A DNA stretch of 47,673 nt from Rhodospirillales bacterium Ga0074136 (GTDB taxonomy: Bacteria > Pseudomonadota > Alphaproteobacteria > Acetobacterales > Acetobacteraceae). Within the stretch, counting starts at the first letter, position 1. Each line of letters begins with the position of its first letter. Below the pieces are notes generated by a model. The model searched no databases and was not told the DNA's origin. It saw only the letters and a program-made list of their open reading frames with translations. Shown here in pieces: positions 8,589-17,456 of this stretch. The stretch is taken from contig LNEW01000055.1 in the NCBI GenBank assembly GCA_001464375.1, positions 1 to 47,673 of the forward strand, read 5' to 3'. Made by a program: the position numbers and the translations under genes.

Positions 8589-9982
8589 ATCGGCGCCGCC
8601 GCCGGCACGGGGATGTCGGCATAGTCGAAGGCGCCCAGGATCGCTTCCATCGGCACGGGGCGCAGCGGAATGCGGCCGGTGGCGAAACCGACCGCGCCGA
8701 TCGGCACGCCATGCGCGGCCGCGAGCAGCGCGCCCGCCGCCTCCCCGCACATGCGCCCCTGGCAGGGCCCCATGCCGCAGCGGGTGAAGTGCTTGAGCTG
8801 GTTGATGGTGACCGCGCCATCGGCCGCCGCGGCGTCGATGGCGGCACGAGTGACACCTTCGCAGCGGCACACGATCGTCTCCGGCGGGATGGCTTCCACC
8901 ATCGCCGGCCGCAGTGCCATCATCCGCGCCATGGCCGCGCCGGCGCGGCGCGCGCGGTCCAGCGCCGCATCCTGGCTGCCCGCATGGGCCAGGCCGAGAT
9001 CGTCGAGCGCGGCGCGCGCCGCAACGCGCCCGGCGGCCGGCGCCGCCGCCGCGCCGCGCACACCCGCGCCGTCCCCGGCGGCATAGAGCAGCGGCACGGA
9101 GGTGCGCTGCCGCCCATCCAGCACCGGGACCCAGCCCCCATCCTGCGGGCGGTGCTCATGCCGCGCGCGATAGGTGCGCGTGGCCTCGGTGGCCGGCACC
9201 AGCCCGTGGCCGATGCACAGCGCATCCGCGTCGATCGCGCGGTCGCCCACGCGTACCCGCCCCAGGACACCATCGCCATCGGCCGCCGTGACATGCGCGC
9301 CATGGATCACCGGCACGCCCGCGGCAAGCAGCCTCGTCCGCCAGGCCGCGCCCTGCGCGAGCAGGTCGGGCCGCGCCGCCAGCGCCGGCAGCGCGCGCAG
9401 CCATTCGCCGTGCGTCGCGGCATCCACCACCGCCGCCACCTGCCCGCCGCCCGCCAACACCTTCGCGGCCACGGCGTAGAGCAGCGGCCCGGCTCCCGCG
9501 ACCACGATCCGCCGGCCCGGCAACACGCCCTGCACCTTCAACAGGATGGTCGCCGCCGCCAGCCCGATCACGCCCGGCAGTGTCCAGCCAGGGAACGGGA
9601 TGATGCGTTCATGCGTGCCGGTACACAGCACCAGTGCGCGCGTCGTGATGGTGAAGGGCACGCCGTCGTGGCCGAGCGCGGACAGCGTGAAGGGCGCCGC
9701 AGCCGCGCCCTGCGGCACCAGCGGCCCGCCACCCAGGCCCCAGACGCGGCAGCCGGTGCGCAGATCGGCGCCGCTGGCAGCCAGGGCCGCGCGCAGCGCA
9801 TCGCCGGCACGCCGGTCCGCATCGGCGGGTCCGGCGTAGCCCGGCGGCAACGCCCGATAGACCTGGCCGCCGGGGAGCGGCGATTCCTCCAGGAGCACCG
9901 TGCGCGCACCGTGCGATGCCGCTTCCGTCGCGGCCGCCATGCCCGCCGGGCCGCCGCCCAGCACCGCGACATCGTGCGTCAT
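8585..9982 (-). CDS. NAD(P)/FAD oxidoreductase with C-terminal BFD-like [2Fe-2S] domain (HcnB/OoxA-like subunit)
   Basis: This 465-residue subunit resembles the alpha subunit of hydrogen cyanide synthase, opine oxidases and the multi-subunit D-hydroxyproline dehydrogenases. The N-terminus has the FAD motif VAVLGGGPAGMAAA. A second nucleotide-binding motif, RIVVAGAGPLLYAVAAKVL, lies in the middle. The last 100 residues contain a BFD-like iron-sulfur domain with cysteine pattern VCRCEGVT and CGMGPCQGRMCG. The start ATG overlaps the upstream small ferredoxin gene by 4 bases, so the long open extension upstream is not coding. The true substrate is open. Confidence 0.88.
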   Translation of the reverse strand: MTHDVAVLGGGPAGMAAATEAASHGARTVLLEESPLPGGQVYRALPPGYAGPADADRRAGDALRAALAASGADLRTGCRVWGLGGGPLVPQGAAAAPFTLSALGHDGVPFTITTRALVLCTGTHERIIPFPGWTLPGVIGLAAATILLKVQGVLPGRRIVVAGAGPLLYAVAAKVLAGGGQVAAVVDAATHGEWLRALPALAARPDLLAQGAAWRTRLLAAGVPVIHGAHVTAADGDGVLGRVRVGDRAIDADALCIGHGLVPATEATRTYRARHEHRPQDGGWVPVLDGRQRTSVPLLYAAGDGAGVRGAAAAPAAGRVAARAALDDLGLAHAGSQDAALDRARRAGAAMARMMALRPAMVEAIPPETIVCRCEGVTRAAIDAAAADGAVTINQLKHFTRCGMGPCQGRMCGEAAGALLAAAHGVPIGAVGFATGRIPLRPVPMEAILGAFDYADIPVPAAAPI

Positions 9983-10251
9983 GCCGGCGTCACCACCTGT
10001 CCTGCCGCCACCGGCGTCAGGCAGGCCTGCACCAGTCGGCCATCCACGCGCAGCAGGCATTGCTGGCACACCCCCATCATGCAGACGGCGGTGCGTGGCC
10101 GTGCCGGGTCGTCGCCTTCGCCGAAGCGCCACAGGCCGGCGGCGACCAGGGCCGCCGCCAGGCTCTCGCCGGGATGCGCCACCACCGGGCGGCCGCGCAC
10201 CGTGATGGTGACGGCCGCTGGGCGGGAGAACGCGGCGATACGCTGATCCAT
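9979..10251 (-). CDS. Small (2Fe-2S) ferredoxin-like subunit (HcnA-like)
   Basis: This 90-residue electron-transfer subunit is the first gene of the four-gene catabolic operon. Cysteines 57, 62, 65 and 77 follow the pattern C-x4-C-x2-C-x11-C of ferredoxin-like [2Fe-2S] subunits of HcnA/OoxC/sarcosine-oxidase type (CMMGVCQQC). It would relay electrons between the two flavoprotein subunits encoded next. It is divergent from the transporter ATPase gene, with 75 bases between them. Confidence 0.88.
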   Translation of the reverse strand: MDQRIAAFSRPAAVTITVRGRPVVAHPGESLAAALVAAGLWRFGEGDDPARPRTAVCMMGVCQQCLLRVDGRLVQACLTPVAAGQVVTPA

Positions 10252-10326
10252 GCGCCGAGGATAGGCACCCAGGCGACGCGCGCAACCGTCACGCGGGCTT
10301 GACGGCGCCGCGCTACGCCCGGAACC
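10252..10326. promoter_or_regulatory. Divergent promoter region between the catabolic and transport operons
   Basis: Seventy-five bases separate the two divergent start codons, so both promoters must lie here. A TTGACG hexamer at 10299-10304 could be a -35 element, but no convincing -10 is seen, because the distance to the rightward start is short. No regulator gene lies next to it. Confidence 0.4.
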
Positions 10327-11097
<771 letters not shown>

Positions 11098-11125
11098 CGG
11101 CGCGGCACAACGAAGGAGAACGAGC

Positions 11126-11950
11126 ATGACCGACCGCCGGGCCATTTTCGTGGGCGGCGCCGCCGCCGCCGCAGCCGCCGCCGCGCTGCTGACGCCGACG
11201 GAAGCCTCTGCGCGCCCGCTGGAGGACGTGCTGCGCGCCGGCGAGTTGCGCGTGGGCGTCAACCCCACCCTGCCGCCGCGCGCGCTGTTCAACGACCGCA
11301 ACGTGATCGACGGCTTCGAACCCGAGGTTGCCGCCGCCATCGCGCAGAAGATGGGCGTGCGCCTCGTGCTGCAGGCGGTCGGTTCGCCCGAGCGCATCCC
11401 GATGGTGGCGTCCGGTCGGATCGACTTCGTGATGGGGGCAATGAGCCGCACCAGCGAACGCGCCAAGGTGATCGACTACACCGTGCCGGTGCATTCCGAG
11501 AATTACGGCATCGTCTCCGTCGCCGGGCGCGGCCTGACGACCATCGAGGCGCTGAACAAGCCCGAGGTGACGCTGGCTCAGGTGCGCGGCACCACGGCCA
11601 TTCCCTACATCCAGCGTGCCATGCCGAATGCGCAGGTGCTGCTGCTGGACAACTACCCCGACCGCAACCGCGCCATCGCGCAGGGGCGCGCGCAGGCGTC
11701 CTTCGACGGCATCGATTCGGTGCGCTTCGCGCTGCGCCCCTTCCGCCAGGTGCAGTGGGAGGTCACCGCCGTGCCGTCCTTCGGCGTGACCTATTCCGGA
11801 CTGGGGGTGGCGAAGAACAATCATTCGCTGCGGCTGTGGCTCAACGTCGCGCTGTACGAGCTGCACACCGACGGCACGATCGAGCGGCTGTGGGAGAAGT
11901 GGTTCGACGGACCGATGTTCACCAAGGTCCCGGCCAGCCCGTTCTTCTGA
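11126..11950 (+). CDS. Amino-acid ABC transporter substrate-binding protein, copy 2
   Basis: This is a family 3 periplasmic binding protein of 274 residues and a paralogue of the one at 4376. The ATG follows an AAGGAG site about ten bases upstream. The leader MTDRRAIFVGGAAAAA carries twin arginines and ends near ASA. The mature part begins LRVGVNPTLPPRALFNDRN and includes GAMSRTSERAKVIDYT and LLDNYPDRNRAIAQGRA. Differences from copy 1 in the binding cleft region (for example SENYGIVSV against TQSMVVLTK) suggest related but distinct ligands. Confidence 0.92.
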   Translation: MTDRRAIFVGGAAAAAAAAALLTPTEASARPLEDVLRAGELRVGVNPTLPPRALFNDRNVIDGFEPEVAAAIAQKMGVRLVLQAVGSPERIPMVASGRIDFVMGAMSRTSERAKVIDYTVPVHSENYGIVSVAGRGLTTIEALNKPEVTLAQVRGTTAIPYIQRAMPNAQVLLLDNYPDRNRAIAQGRAQASFDGIDSVRFALRPFRQVQWEVTAVPSFGVTYSGLGVAKNNHSLRLWLNVALYELHTDGTIERLWEKWFDGPMFTKVPASPFF

Positions 11951-11957
11951 AGGCCGC

Positions 11958-12632
11958 GTGAACTACAGCCTCATCTATTCCCAGGTCACGCCGCACATCC
12001 CATACCTGCTGGGCGGTGCGGTGCTGACGCTGCAACTCGCGGTGATCTCCTTCGTCGCCGGATGGGCGATCGGGCTGGTGAATGCCTCGGTGCTGCATTT
12101 CGGCCCGCGCCCGGCGCGCGCGGCCGTGCAGGCCTACGTGACCTTTTTCATCAATACGCCGCTGCTGGTGCAGATCTTCTTCATATTCTTCGTGCTGCCG
12201 GATGCCGGGATCCTGCTGTCGCCCTACGCCGCTGTCGCCATCGGCATGTCCCTCAATGCCGGGGCGTATCTCACGGAAATTCAGCGCGCCGGTTTCCAGT
12301 CGCTGCGGCGTGAGGAGATCGACGCCGCGACGGCCATGGGATTCTCGGTGCCGCAGATGGTCTGGTACGTGATCCTGCCGCATATCGCCAAGGCACTGTA
12401 CCCGCCGCTGTCCAACCAGTTCATCATCCAGGTGATGACCACCTCCATCGCCGCGATCTTCGCGGTCGAGGAGCTGACCGGCCGCGCCTACAACGTGAAT
12501 TCGCTGACCTTCCGCTCGCTGGAGGTCTTCTCCATCACCGCGGTGATCTACGTGGCGCTCACGCTGGTCTGTTCGTTGGCGTTGGCGCTGCTCGGGCGGT
12601 GGCTGTTCCGCGTGAAGGCGCGCATTCTCTGA
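11958..12632 (+). CDS. Amino-acid ABC transporter permease, copy 2a
   Basis: This 224-residue permease begins at a GTG seven bases after the binding-protein stop. It carries the polar-amino-acid permease core (PLLVQIFFIFFVLPD, NAGAYLTEIQRAGF) and the EAA-type loop around REEIDAATAMGFSVPQMVWYVILP. It is collinear with the copy at 5202. Its stop shares bases with the next start (TGATG). Confidence 0.92.
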   Translation: MNYSLIYSQVTPHIPYLLGGAVLTLQLAVISFVAGWAIGLVNASVLHFGPRPARAAVQAYVTFFINTPLLVQIFFIFFVLPDAGILLSPYAAVAIGMSLNAGAYLTEIQRAGFQSLRREEIDAATAMGFSVPQMVWYVILPHIAKALYPPLSNQFIIQVMTTSIAAIFAVEELTGRAYNVNSLTFRSLEVFSITAVIYVALTLVCSLALALLGRWLFRVKARIL

Positions 12633-13321
12633 TGTGGGAACAGATCCTCGAGGACGCACCACGCTTCTTCGGCCCCTGGAACCTGCTGTTCCTGGGCGAG
12701 GCGCTGGTGAATACGCTGCTGCTCTCCTACCTCGGCGCGGCGATGGGTTTTGCCATCGGCTTCGGCCTGGCGATCGGGCGGCATCCGCGCCTGTACGGCG
12801 TGCTGCCGCTGCGCATCGCCGCCACCGCCTATGTCGAGATCTTTCGCCGCATCCCCTTCCTGGTGAAGCTGATGTGCGTGTTCTTCGCCTTCCAGCTTTC
12901 GGGCGCGCAGGCTTCGCTGTTCACCATCGCGCTGGTCACGGTGGTGCTCTCGGCCGCCGCCTTCGCCGCGGAGATCGCGCGGGCAGGGATCGAATCCGTC
13001 CCCGCGCCACAATGGGATGCGGCGGAGGCGATGAACTTCTCCCGCTGGCGGGTGCTCACGCGCGTGGTCGCGCCGCAATCCTGGCGCGTCGCACTGCCGC
13101 CGCTGTTCGGCTATGCGGTGGGGTTCATCAAATCCACCTCGATCGCCTCGCAGATCGGCGTGATGGAACTGACCTACGCGGCGAAAATCCTGAACACGCG
13201 TGGCTTCTCGGCGGCGCTGTGCTTCGGCACCATCCTGATCGTGTATTTCCTGATCTGCTGGCCCACCAAGCGCCTCGGCGAGAAGCTGGAAGCGCGTCTG
13301 GGCCATCGCGCCAAGGCCTGA
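12632..13321 (+). CDS. Amino-acid ABC transporter permease, copy 2b
   Basis: This 229-residue second permease subunit starts at the ATG overlapping the previous stop. The conserved VEIFRRIPFLVKLMCVFFAF segment and the EAA-type loop near APQWDAAEAMNFSRWRVLTRVV match the paralogue at 5874. The gene completes an ATPase - binding protein - permease - permease operon that continues into a DUF6282 gene 14 bases downstream. Confidence 0.92.
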   Translation: MWEQILEDAPRFFGPWNLLFLGEALVNTLLLSYLGAAMGFAIGFGLAIGRHPRLYGVLPLRIAATAYVEIFRRIPFLVKLMCVFFAFQLSGAQASLFTIALVTVVLSAAAFAAEIARAGIESVPAPQWDAAEAMNFSRWRVLTRVVAPQSWRVALPPLFGYAVGFIKSTSIASQIGVMELTYAAKILNTRGFSAALCFGTILIVYFLICWPTKRLGEKLEARLGHRAKA

Positions 13322-13335
13322 GGAGCGCCACAGCC

Positions 13336-14256
13336 ATGCCCTTCACCCCTCCCGGTATGTCCCTGCTGCAGGGAGCCATCGACTGCCACGTGCATTGCGC
13401 GCCGCACCTCAGCGGACGGTCGGTCAATGTCTTCGATGCCGTCCGCCAGGCCGCCGCGGTCGGCATGCGTGCCATCGGCATCATGTGCAACTTCCAGAAC
13501 ACGTCCGGTTTCGCGGCCCTGGCGAATGACGAGCTCGGCCATCTGGGTGTCGAAGCGTTCGGCGGCCTCATCATGCAGCCGACCGCCGGCGGGGTGACGC
13601 TGGAAGCCGCGAGGACGGCCCTGGGCTACGGGTATGGCCCCGGCACCGGTGCGCGGTTCGTGAGCCTGCCGACGCACCACACCCGCCATGTCGCAACGCG
13701 CGAGGGTCGCAGCCCCGCCTTCCTCGAGACGACCTTCTCGGTACCCGACAGCGGCAAGGTGCCAGACCCCGTCCCGGCCATCATGGATTTATGCGCGGCC
13801 AGGGATGTCGTGTTCGACTGCGGCCACGTCGCGGCTCATGAGGCGGTGGCCCTGGCCGAGGAGGCAAAGCGGCGCGGCGTCACGCGGCTGCGCACGCACT
13901 GCACGCGCTACGCGCCCGAGGCGATTGCCGCGATCGTGGCGCTGGGCGGCTACGCCGAATTCTCGTTCTTCGTCCTGACGCATGCAACCCAGGTCGGGTT
14001 GACGCATGTGGACGAGGAAAAGCACAAGATTGCCGCGAGCAGCGTGATCCAGGACCACACGCCGCGCCTGCGGGCCGCGGGCAACCGCGCCATCCTGTCG
14101 ACGGATGCCGGCGTCTATCTGCTGCCGCCTCCCGTCGAGGCCTTCCGTGAGTACCTCATGCTGGTCGAGAGCGAGGGCTTCTCCGAGGCCGAGATTCGTC
14201 TGATGTCGTCGACCAACCCCGCCGCGCTGTTCGGCGTGGGGAATGCGGGGGGCTAG
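13336..14256 (+). CDS. DUF6282-type amidohydrolase-superfamily protein
   Basis: This 306-residue protein has amidohydrolase-like metal motifs: an N-terminal HxH in IDCHVHCAPH (residues 16-25), a histidine in FDCGHVAAHEA, another in RTHCTRY, and a late aspartate in ILSTDAGVY. That set is consistent with a TIM-barrel hydrolase binding one or two metals. The ATG lies 14 bases after the permease stop with AGGAG at its 5' side. As the last gene of an amino-acid/opine transport operon it may hydrolyse the imported compound or a product. The assignment to DUF6282 rests on recognition of the overall pattern. Confidence 0.75.
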   Translation: MPFTPPGMSLLQGAIDCHVHCAPHLSGRSVNVFDAVRQAAAVGMRAIGIMCNFQNTSGFAALANDELGHLGVEAFGGLIMQPTAGGVTLEAARTALGYGYGPGTGARFVSLPTHHTRHVATREGRSPAFLETTFSVPDSGKVPDPVPAIMDLCAARDVVFDCGHVAAHEAVALAEEAKRRGVTRLRTHCTRYAPEAIAAIVALGGYAEFSFFVLTHATQVGLTHVDEEKHKIAASSVIQDHTPRLRAAGNRAILSTDAGVYLLPPPVEAFREYLMLVESEGFSEAEIRLMSSTNPAALFGVGNAGG

Positions 14257-14410
14257 GCCGGCGCCGGGGCAGACGCGTCCTGCGGCCTGACGGGCGGTCG
14301 TGCCCAACTGCAACCGCCCGGGGGCGCCGCCGCCAAGATCGCCGGCGCGCTTCCACGTCCCGAAGGCCATCGTCTATCGCGCGCACCGACCATCCGGAGG
14401 ACATCCACCC

Positions 14411-15202
14411 ATGCCAGTCGTCGAAACGGAACGCCATGGCCAGATCCTGGTGGTGCGCATGAACCGGCCGGAGCGCCTCAACGCACTCAACCACGAGATG
14501 CGGGTCGAACTCGCCAAGGCCTGGACGGCGTTCCGGCATGACGATGCGCTGGAGGTTGCGATCCTGACGGGCACAGGCCGCGGCTTCTGCGCCGGGGAGG
14601 ACATGAAGGAGTCGCTCGCCGAGAATAACCCCGGCGGCCGCGGCGCCGATTTCGAGGACCCCTACAATGCCGGCACGCTGGAGAAGCCGGTGATCGCCGC
14701 GGTCAACGGCTTCGCCATGGGCGGCGGCTTCATGATGGTCGAGCGGTCGGACCTGCGGGTGGCGGCGACGACGGCCATCTTCGAGGTGTCGGAAGCGAAG
14801 CGCTGGCTACTCGGCGGCTACGATCACGGGCACCTGGCGAACCTGGCCTTCCCGGTCGCGATGGAGATGGCGCTCGGCTTCCGCTTCACGGCGGAGCGCT
14901 TCCATCAGCTCGGCTTCGTCAATCGCCTGGTGGAGCCCGGGAAGGTGGTCGAGGAAGCGATGGGCATGGCCCGGCACCTACTGACGCTGCCACCGGCGTC
15001 GCTTGTCAACACGGTGCACATGATGCGCCTGATGCGCCCGGCACCGACCCAGGCGCAGCGCCGCCTGGCCGCGGCCCTGCACGAGCACGGCGCAAAGGGC
15101 GACCTGCTCGAGAGCCGCGCCGCCTTCGCGCAGAAGCGTGCACCGGACTTCAAGGGCTGGGACGACCCCGCGGATCGCTACCGCCTCCCGCAGCCCGAGT
15201 AG
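14411..15202 (+). CDS. Enoyl-CoA hydratase/isomerase family protein (crotonase)
   Basis: This 263-residue crotonase-fold protein has the CoA-binding segment NRPERLNALN, the oxyanion-hole loop GRGFCAGEDM and the second oxyanion loop AVNGFAMGGGFMM. The glutamate that usually follows GGGC in hydratases (Glu144 type) is replaced here by methionine, while the second acid position has glutamate (VSEAK), so it may be an isomerase or another crotonase rather than a standard hydratase. The start has GGAGG about ten bases upstream. It is separated from the previous gene by 154 bases and converges with the LysR gene. Confidence 0.85.
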   Translation: MPVVETERHGQILVVRMNRPERLNALNHEMRVELAKAWTAFRHDDALEVAILTGTGRGFCAGEDMKESLAENNPGGRGADFEDPYNAGTLEKPVIAAVNGFAMGGGFMMVERSDLRVAATTAIFEVSEAKRWLLGGYDHGHLANLAFPVAMEMALGFRFTAERFHQLGFVNRLVEPGKVVEEAMGMARHLLTLPPASLVNTVHMMRLMRPAPTQAQRRLAAALHEHGAKGDLLESRAAFAQKRAPDFKGWDDPADRYRLPQPE

Positions 15203-15212
15203 CGGGGCAGGC

Positions 15213-15246
15213 CAAGGCGCCTTGCCGAATGCGCAGCGGCGCCTTG
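15213..15246. terminator. Possible bidirectional hairpin between convergent genes
   Basis: CAAGGCGC at 15213-15220 pairs with GCGCCTTG at 15239-15246 across an 18-base loop. The first arm also forms a 12-base palindrome on its own (CAAGGCGCCTTG). It lies between the convergent crotonase and LysR genes but has no T tract, so its role as a terminator is tentative. Confidence 0.35.
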
Positions 15247-15289
15247 CGTTGGTCGCTCCCCAACCAAGCGGTGGTCGCCCAGTGCCCTC

Positions 15290-16210
15290 CTACGGCCCCG
15301 TCGTCCGGTCGGTCTCATCCCCACCCCCGGCCAGCAGCCAGTCGCGGAACGCGCGCAGGGCCGGCAGATCGGCCGAGGCTTCCGGGTAGGCCAGGACGTA
15401 GGCCTCCCCGGCATCCAACGCGCGGTCAAAGGGGATCACCAGTCGGCCGCTCGCCAGCTCCTCCGCCACCATGAAGCGCGGCATCAGCGCCACGCCGAGG
15501 CCCTGCGCCGCCGCCTCGGCGACCATGGCGTGGTGGTGGAAGCGCGGACCCCGGAAACCATCCACGTCACCGGCGCCCATCATGGCCAGCCAGTCGGACC
15601 AGGCGCGCGGGCGCGTCGAATGCTGCAGCAGCGTGTGCTGGGCGAGTGCGGCGACGTGCGTCATGCGCCCACCGTCCATCAGCGCCGGCGCGCAGACCGG
15701 CACCCGCCGATCCGCCACGAGCAGATGTGTCGCGATGCCGGGCCGCGCGCCTTCCTCCAGCATGAGGGCGGCGTCGACATCCTCCGCCGCGAAGTCGAGC
15801 GGCGTCGGGCGCGTCGTGTAGTTGCGGAAATTCACAACGATGCGGCGATGCGCCTCGAGGAAGCGCGGCAGGCGCGGCATCAGCCAGCGGGTGCCGAAGG
15901 TCGGCTGTACCGCGAGCGTCAGCGTCCCGCCGGCACCCTGATGCGCCATCACCTCCAGCGTCGCGCTTTCGATGCGCGCCAGCGCCGCGCGCAATTGCGG
16001 CGCATAGGATGCGGCGGCGGCGGTCAGCACCAGGCGCTGGCGGATGCGCAAGAACAGCCGCACGCCGAGCAACGCCTCCAGCCCCGCCAATTGCCGGCTC
16101 ACGGCGCTTTGCGTCAGGTGCAGCTCCTCTGCCGCCCGCGAGACGGAAAGATGGCGCGCGCAGGCCTCGAAGGCCCGGAGGGCGGGTGTGGGCGGGGTAT
16201 GGCGGCGCAT
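15290..16210 (-). CDS. LysR-family transcriptional regulator (GcvA-like)
   Basis: This 306-residue regulator has an N-terminal winged helix-turn-helix (LSVSRAAEELHLTQSAVSRQ, about residues 21-40) beginning with the GcvA-style PPTPALRAFEACARHLS. A periplasmic-binding-protein-like effector domain follows from about residue 95. It is divergent from the TctC-like receptor and hydantoinase operon with a 208-base intergenic region, the usual LysR arrangement, so it likely controls that operon in response to its substrate or product. Confidence 0.9.
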   Translation of the reverse strand: MRRHTPPTPALRAFEACARHLSVSRAAEELHLTQSAVSRQLAGLEALLGVRLFLRIRQRLVLTAAAASYAPQLRAALARIESATLEVMAHQGAGGTLTLAVQPTFGTRWLMPRLPRFLEAHRRIVVNFRNYTTRPTPLDFAAEDVDAALMLEEGARPGIATHLLVADRRVPVCAPALMDGGRMTHVAALAQHTLLQHSTRPRAWSDWLAMMGAGDVDGFRGPRFHHHAMVAEAAAQGLGVALMPRFMVAEELASGRLVIPFDRALDAGEAYVLAYPEASADLPALRAFRDWLLAGGGDETDRTTGP

Positions 16211-16418
16211 GGTCGTTGTTCGACTTCATTCCGATCCGTCATGAAGGCATGAGGGAGTATCGATTGCCAGCCGCTGTCATCCAACGAACAGTGGGAGCAG
16301 CACGGACCGGGACTGATCCCGCCCATGCGGCAGGCACATGAAGAGCATCGCCTGACTAGGGCCGGGACCAACCCGGCGGCACGGGAACGCTGGCCTGACG
16401 CTGAAGCAAGGAGGCCTC
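16211..16418. promoter_or_regulatory. Divergent regulatory region for lysR and the hydantoinase operon
   Basis: The 208 bases between divergent starts must hold both promoters and probably the LysR operator. The sequence is less GC-rich near 16225-16300 than its surroundings. I could not single out a convincing T-N11-A operator. An AAGGAGG ribosome binding site for the receptor gene lies at its right end. Confidence 0.45.
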
Positions 16419-17411
16419 ATGACCGACACCTTCCGTCCCCTGACGCGCCGCGCGCTGTGCGGCACCGCGTCAGCCCTCGCCGTCGCACCCTTCATGCCCG
16501 CGCGCGCGGCCTGGACGCCGTCCCAGCCGATCCGCCTTTTCATCGGCTATCCGCCGGGTGGCGCGGTGGACATCCTGTTCCGCGTGGTCGCGGAGGGCAT
16601 GCAGCGTGTGCGCGGTGTCGCCTCGGTGCCGGAGGTGCGCTCCGGCGCCTATGGCTTCATCGCCGCGCAGGCGGCATCCCGAGCCGCGCCGGATGGCTAC
16701 ACGCTCGCCAGCGCCATCATGGGGATGATGAGCGTCGCACCCGCGATCCCGGGCATACCGATCCCCTTCGACCTCGACCGCGAGCTGACGCCGGTGGTCA
16801 ACCTGGCTGGCACGCCGATGGCGCTGGTGGTGCGGCCGGATGCGCCGTTCAGCGATATCGACGGGCTGATCGCCTATGCGCGGCAAAGGGACGGCGCGGC
16901 GACCTTCGCATCCTCCGGCAACGGGTCGATCAACCAGCTCGGCGCGCTGCTGTTCGCCAACGCGGCTGGCGTCAGGCTGAACCACATCTCCTATCGCGGC
17001 GGCGCGCCGGCGCTGCTCGATGTCTCGGCCGGCCGGGTGGACATGATGGTCGCCAATGTCGCCGAGGTGTCAGCCAGCATTCGCGGCGGCCAGTTGAAGG
17101 CGCTTGGCGTCACTGCCGCCGAGCCGTCGCCGCTGATGCCGGAGCTGACGCCGCTCGCCGGGCGCTTCCCGACGCTCGAGATCAACAACTGGTTCGGCAT
17201 GGTCGGTCCTGCCGGATTGCCCGCGGACATCCGCGACGGGCTGGTGGGAATCTTCCAGGCGACGCTGCGCGATGCGCAGACCGCGCGGACCCTCATGGAG
17301 CGCGGCCTGATCCCGATCGGGGAAGCCGGCGACGCCTTCGCGCAGCGCATCCAGCGAGACCGCGCCCGCTGGCGGCAGGTGGTCGCGAACAACAACATCC
17401 GCGGCGACTGA
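16419..17411 (+). CDS. Bug/TctC-family extracytoplasmic solute receptor
   Basis: This 330-residue periplasmic receptor is of the tripartite tricarboxylate transporter type. A leader with twin arginines (LTRRALCGTASALAVAPF) is followed by the Bug family beginning PIRLFIGYPPGGAVDILFR. The central ASSGNGSINQLGA and ISYRGGAPALLDVSAGRVDMM segments complete the signature. A perfect AAGGAGG site precedes the ATG. No TctA/TctB membrane genes are in the window, as is common for orphan Bug receptors. Being first in an operon with hydantoinase subunits, it may bind a hydantoin, oxoproline or related carboxylate. Confidence 0.9.
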   Translation: MTDTFRPLTRRALCGTASALAVAPFMPARAAWTPSQPIRLFIGYPPGGAVDILFRVVAEGMQRVRGVASVPEVRSGAYGFIAAQAASRAAPDGYTLASAIMGMMSVAPAIPGIPIPFDLDRELTPVVNLAGTPMALVVRPDAPFSDIDGLIAYARQRDGAATFASSGNGSINQLGALLFANAAGVRLNHISYRGGAPALLDVSAGRVDMMVANVAEVSASIRGGQLKALGVTAAEPSPLMPELTPLAGRFPTLEINNWFGMVGPAGLPADIRDGLVGIFQATLRDAQTARTLMERGLIPIGEAGDAFAQRIQRDRARWRQVVANNNIRGD

Positions 17412-17456
17412 TCCTCGGCGCGCTTCATCGCTTCATCATCGCGTCCAAGGACCACC

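Noticed and set aside
8711-10246. 511-codon open frame on the plus strand opposite the FAD oxidoreductase
   Set aside because: Arg/His/Pro/Gln-rich translation with no motif, lying antisense to a clear flavoprotein gene; a GC-driven shadow.
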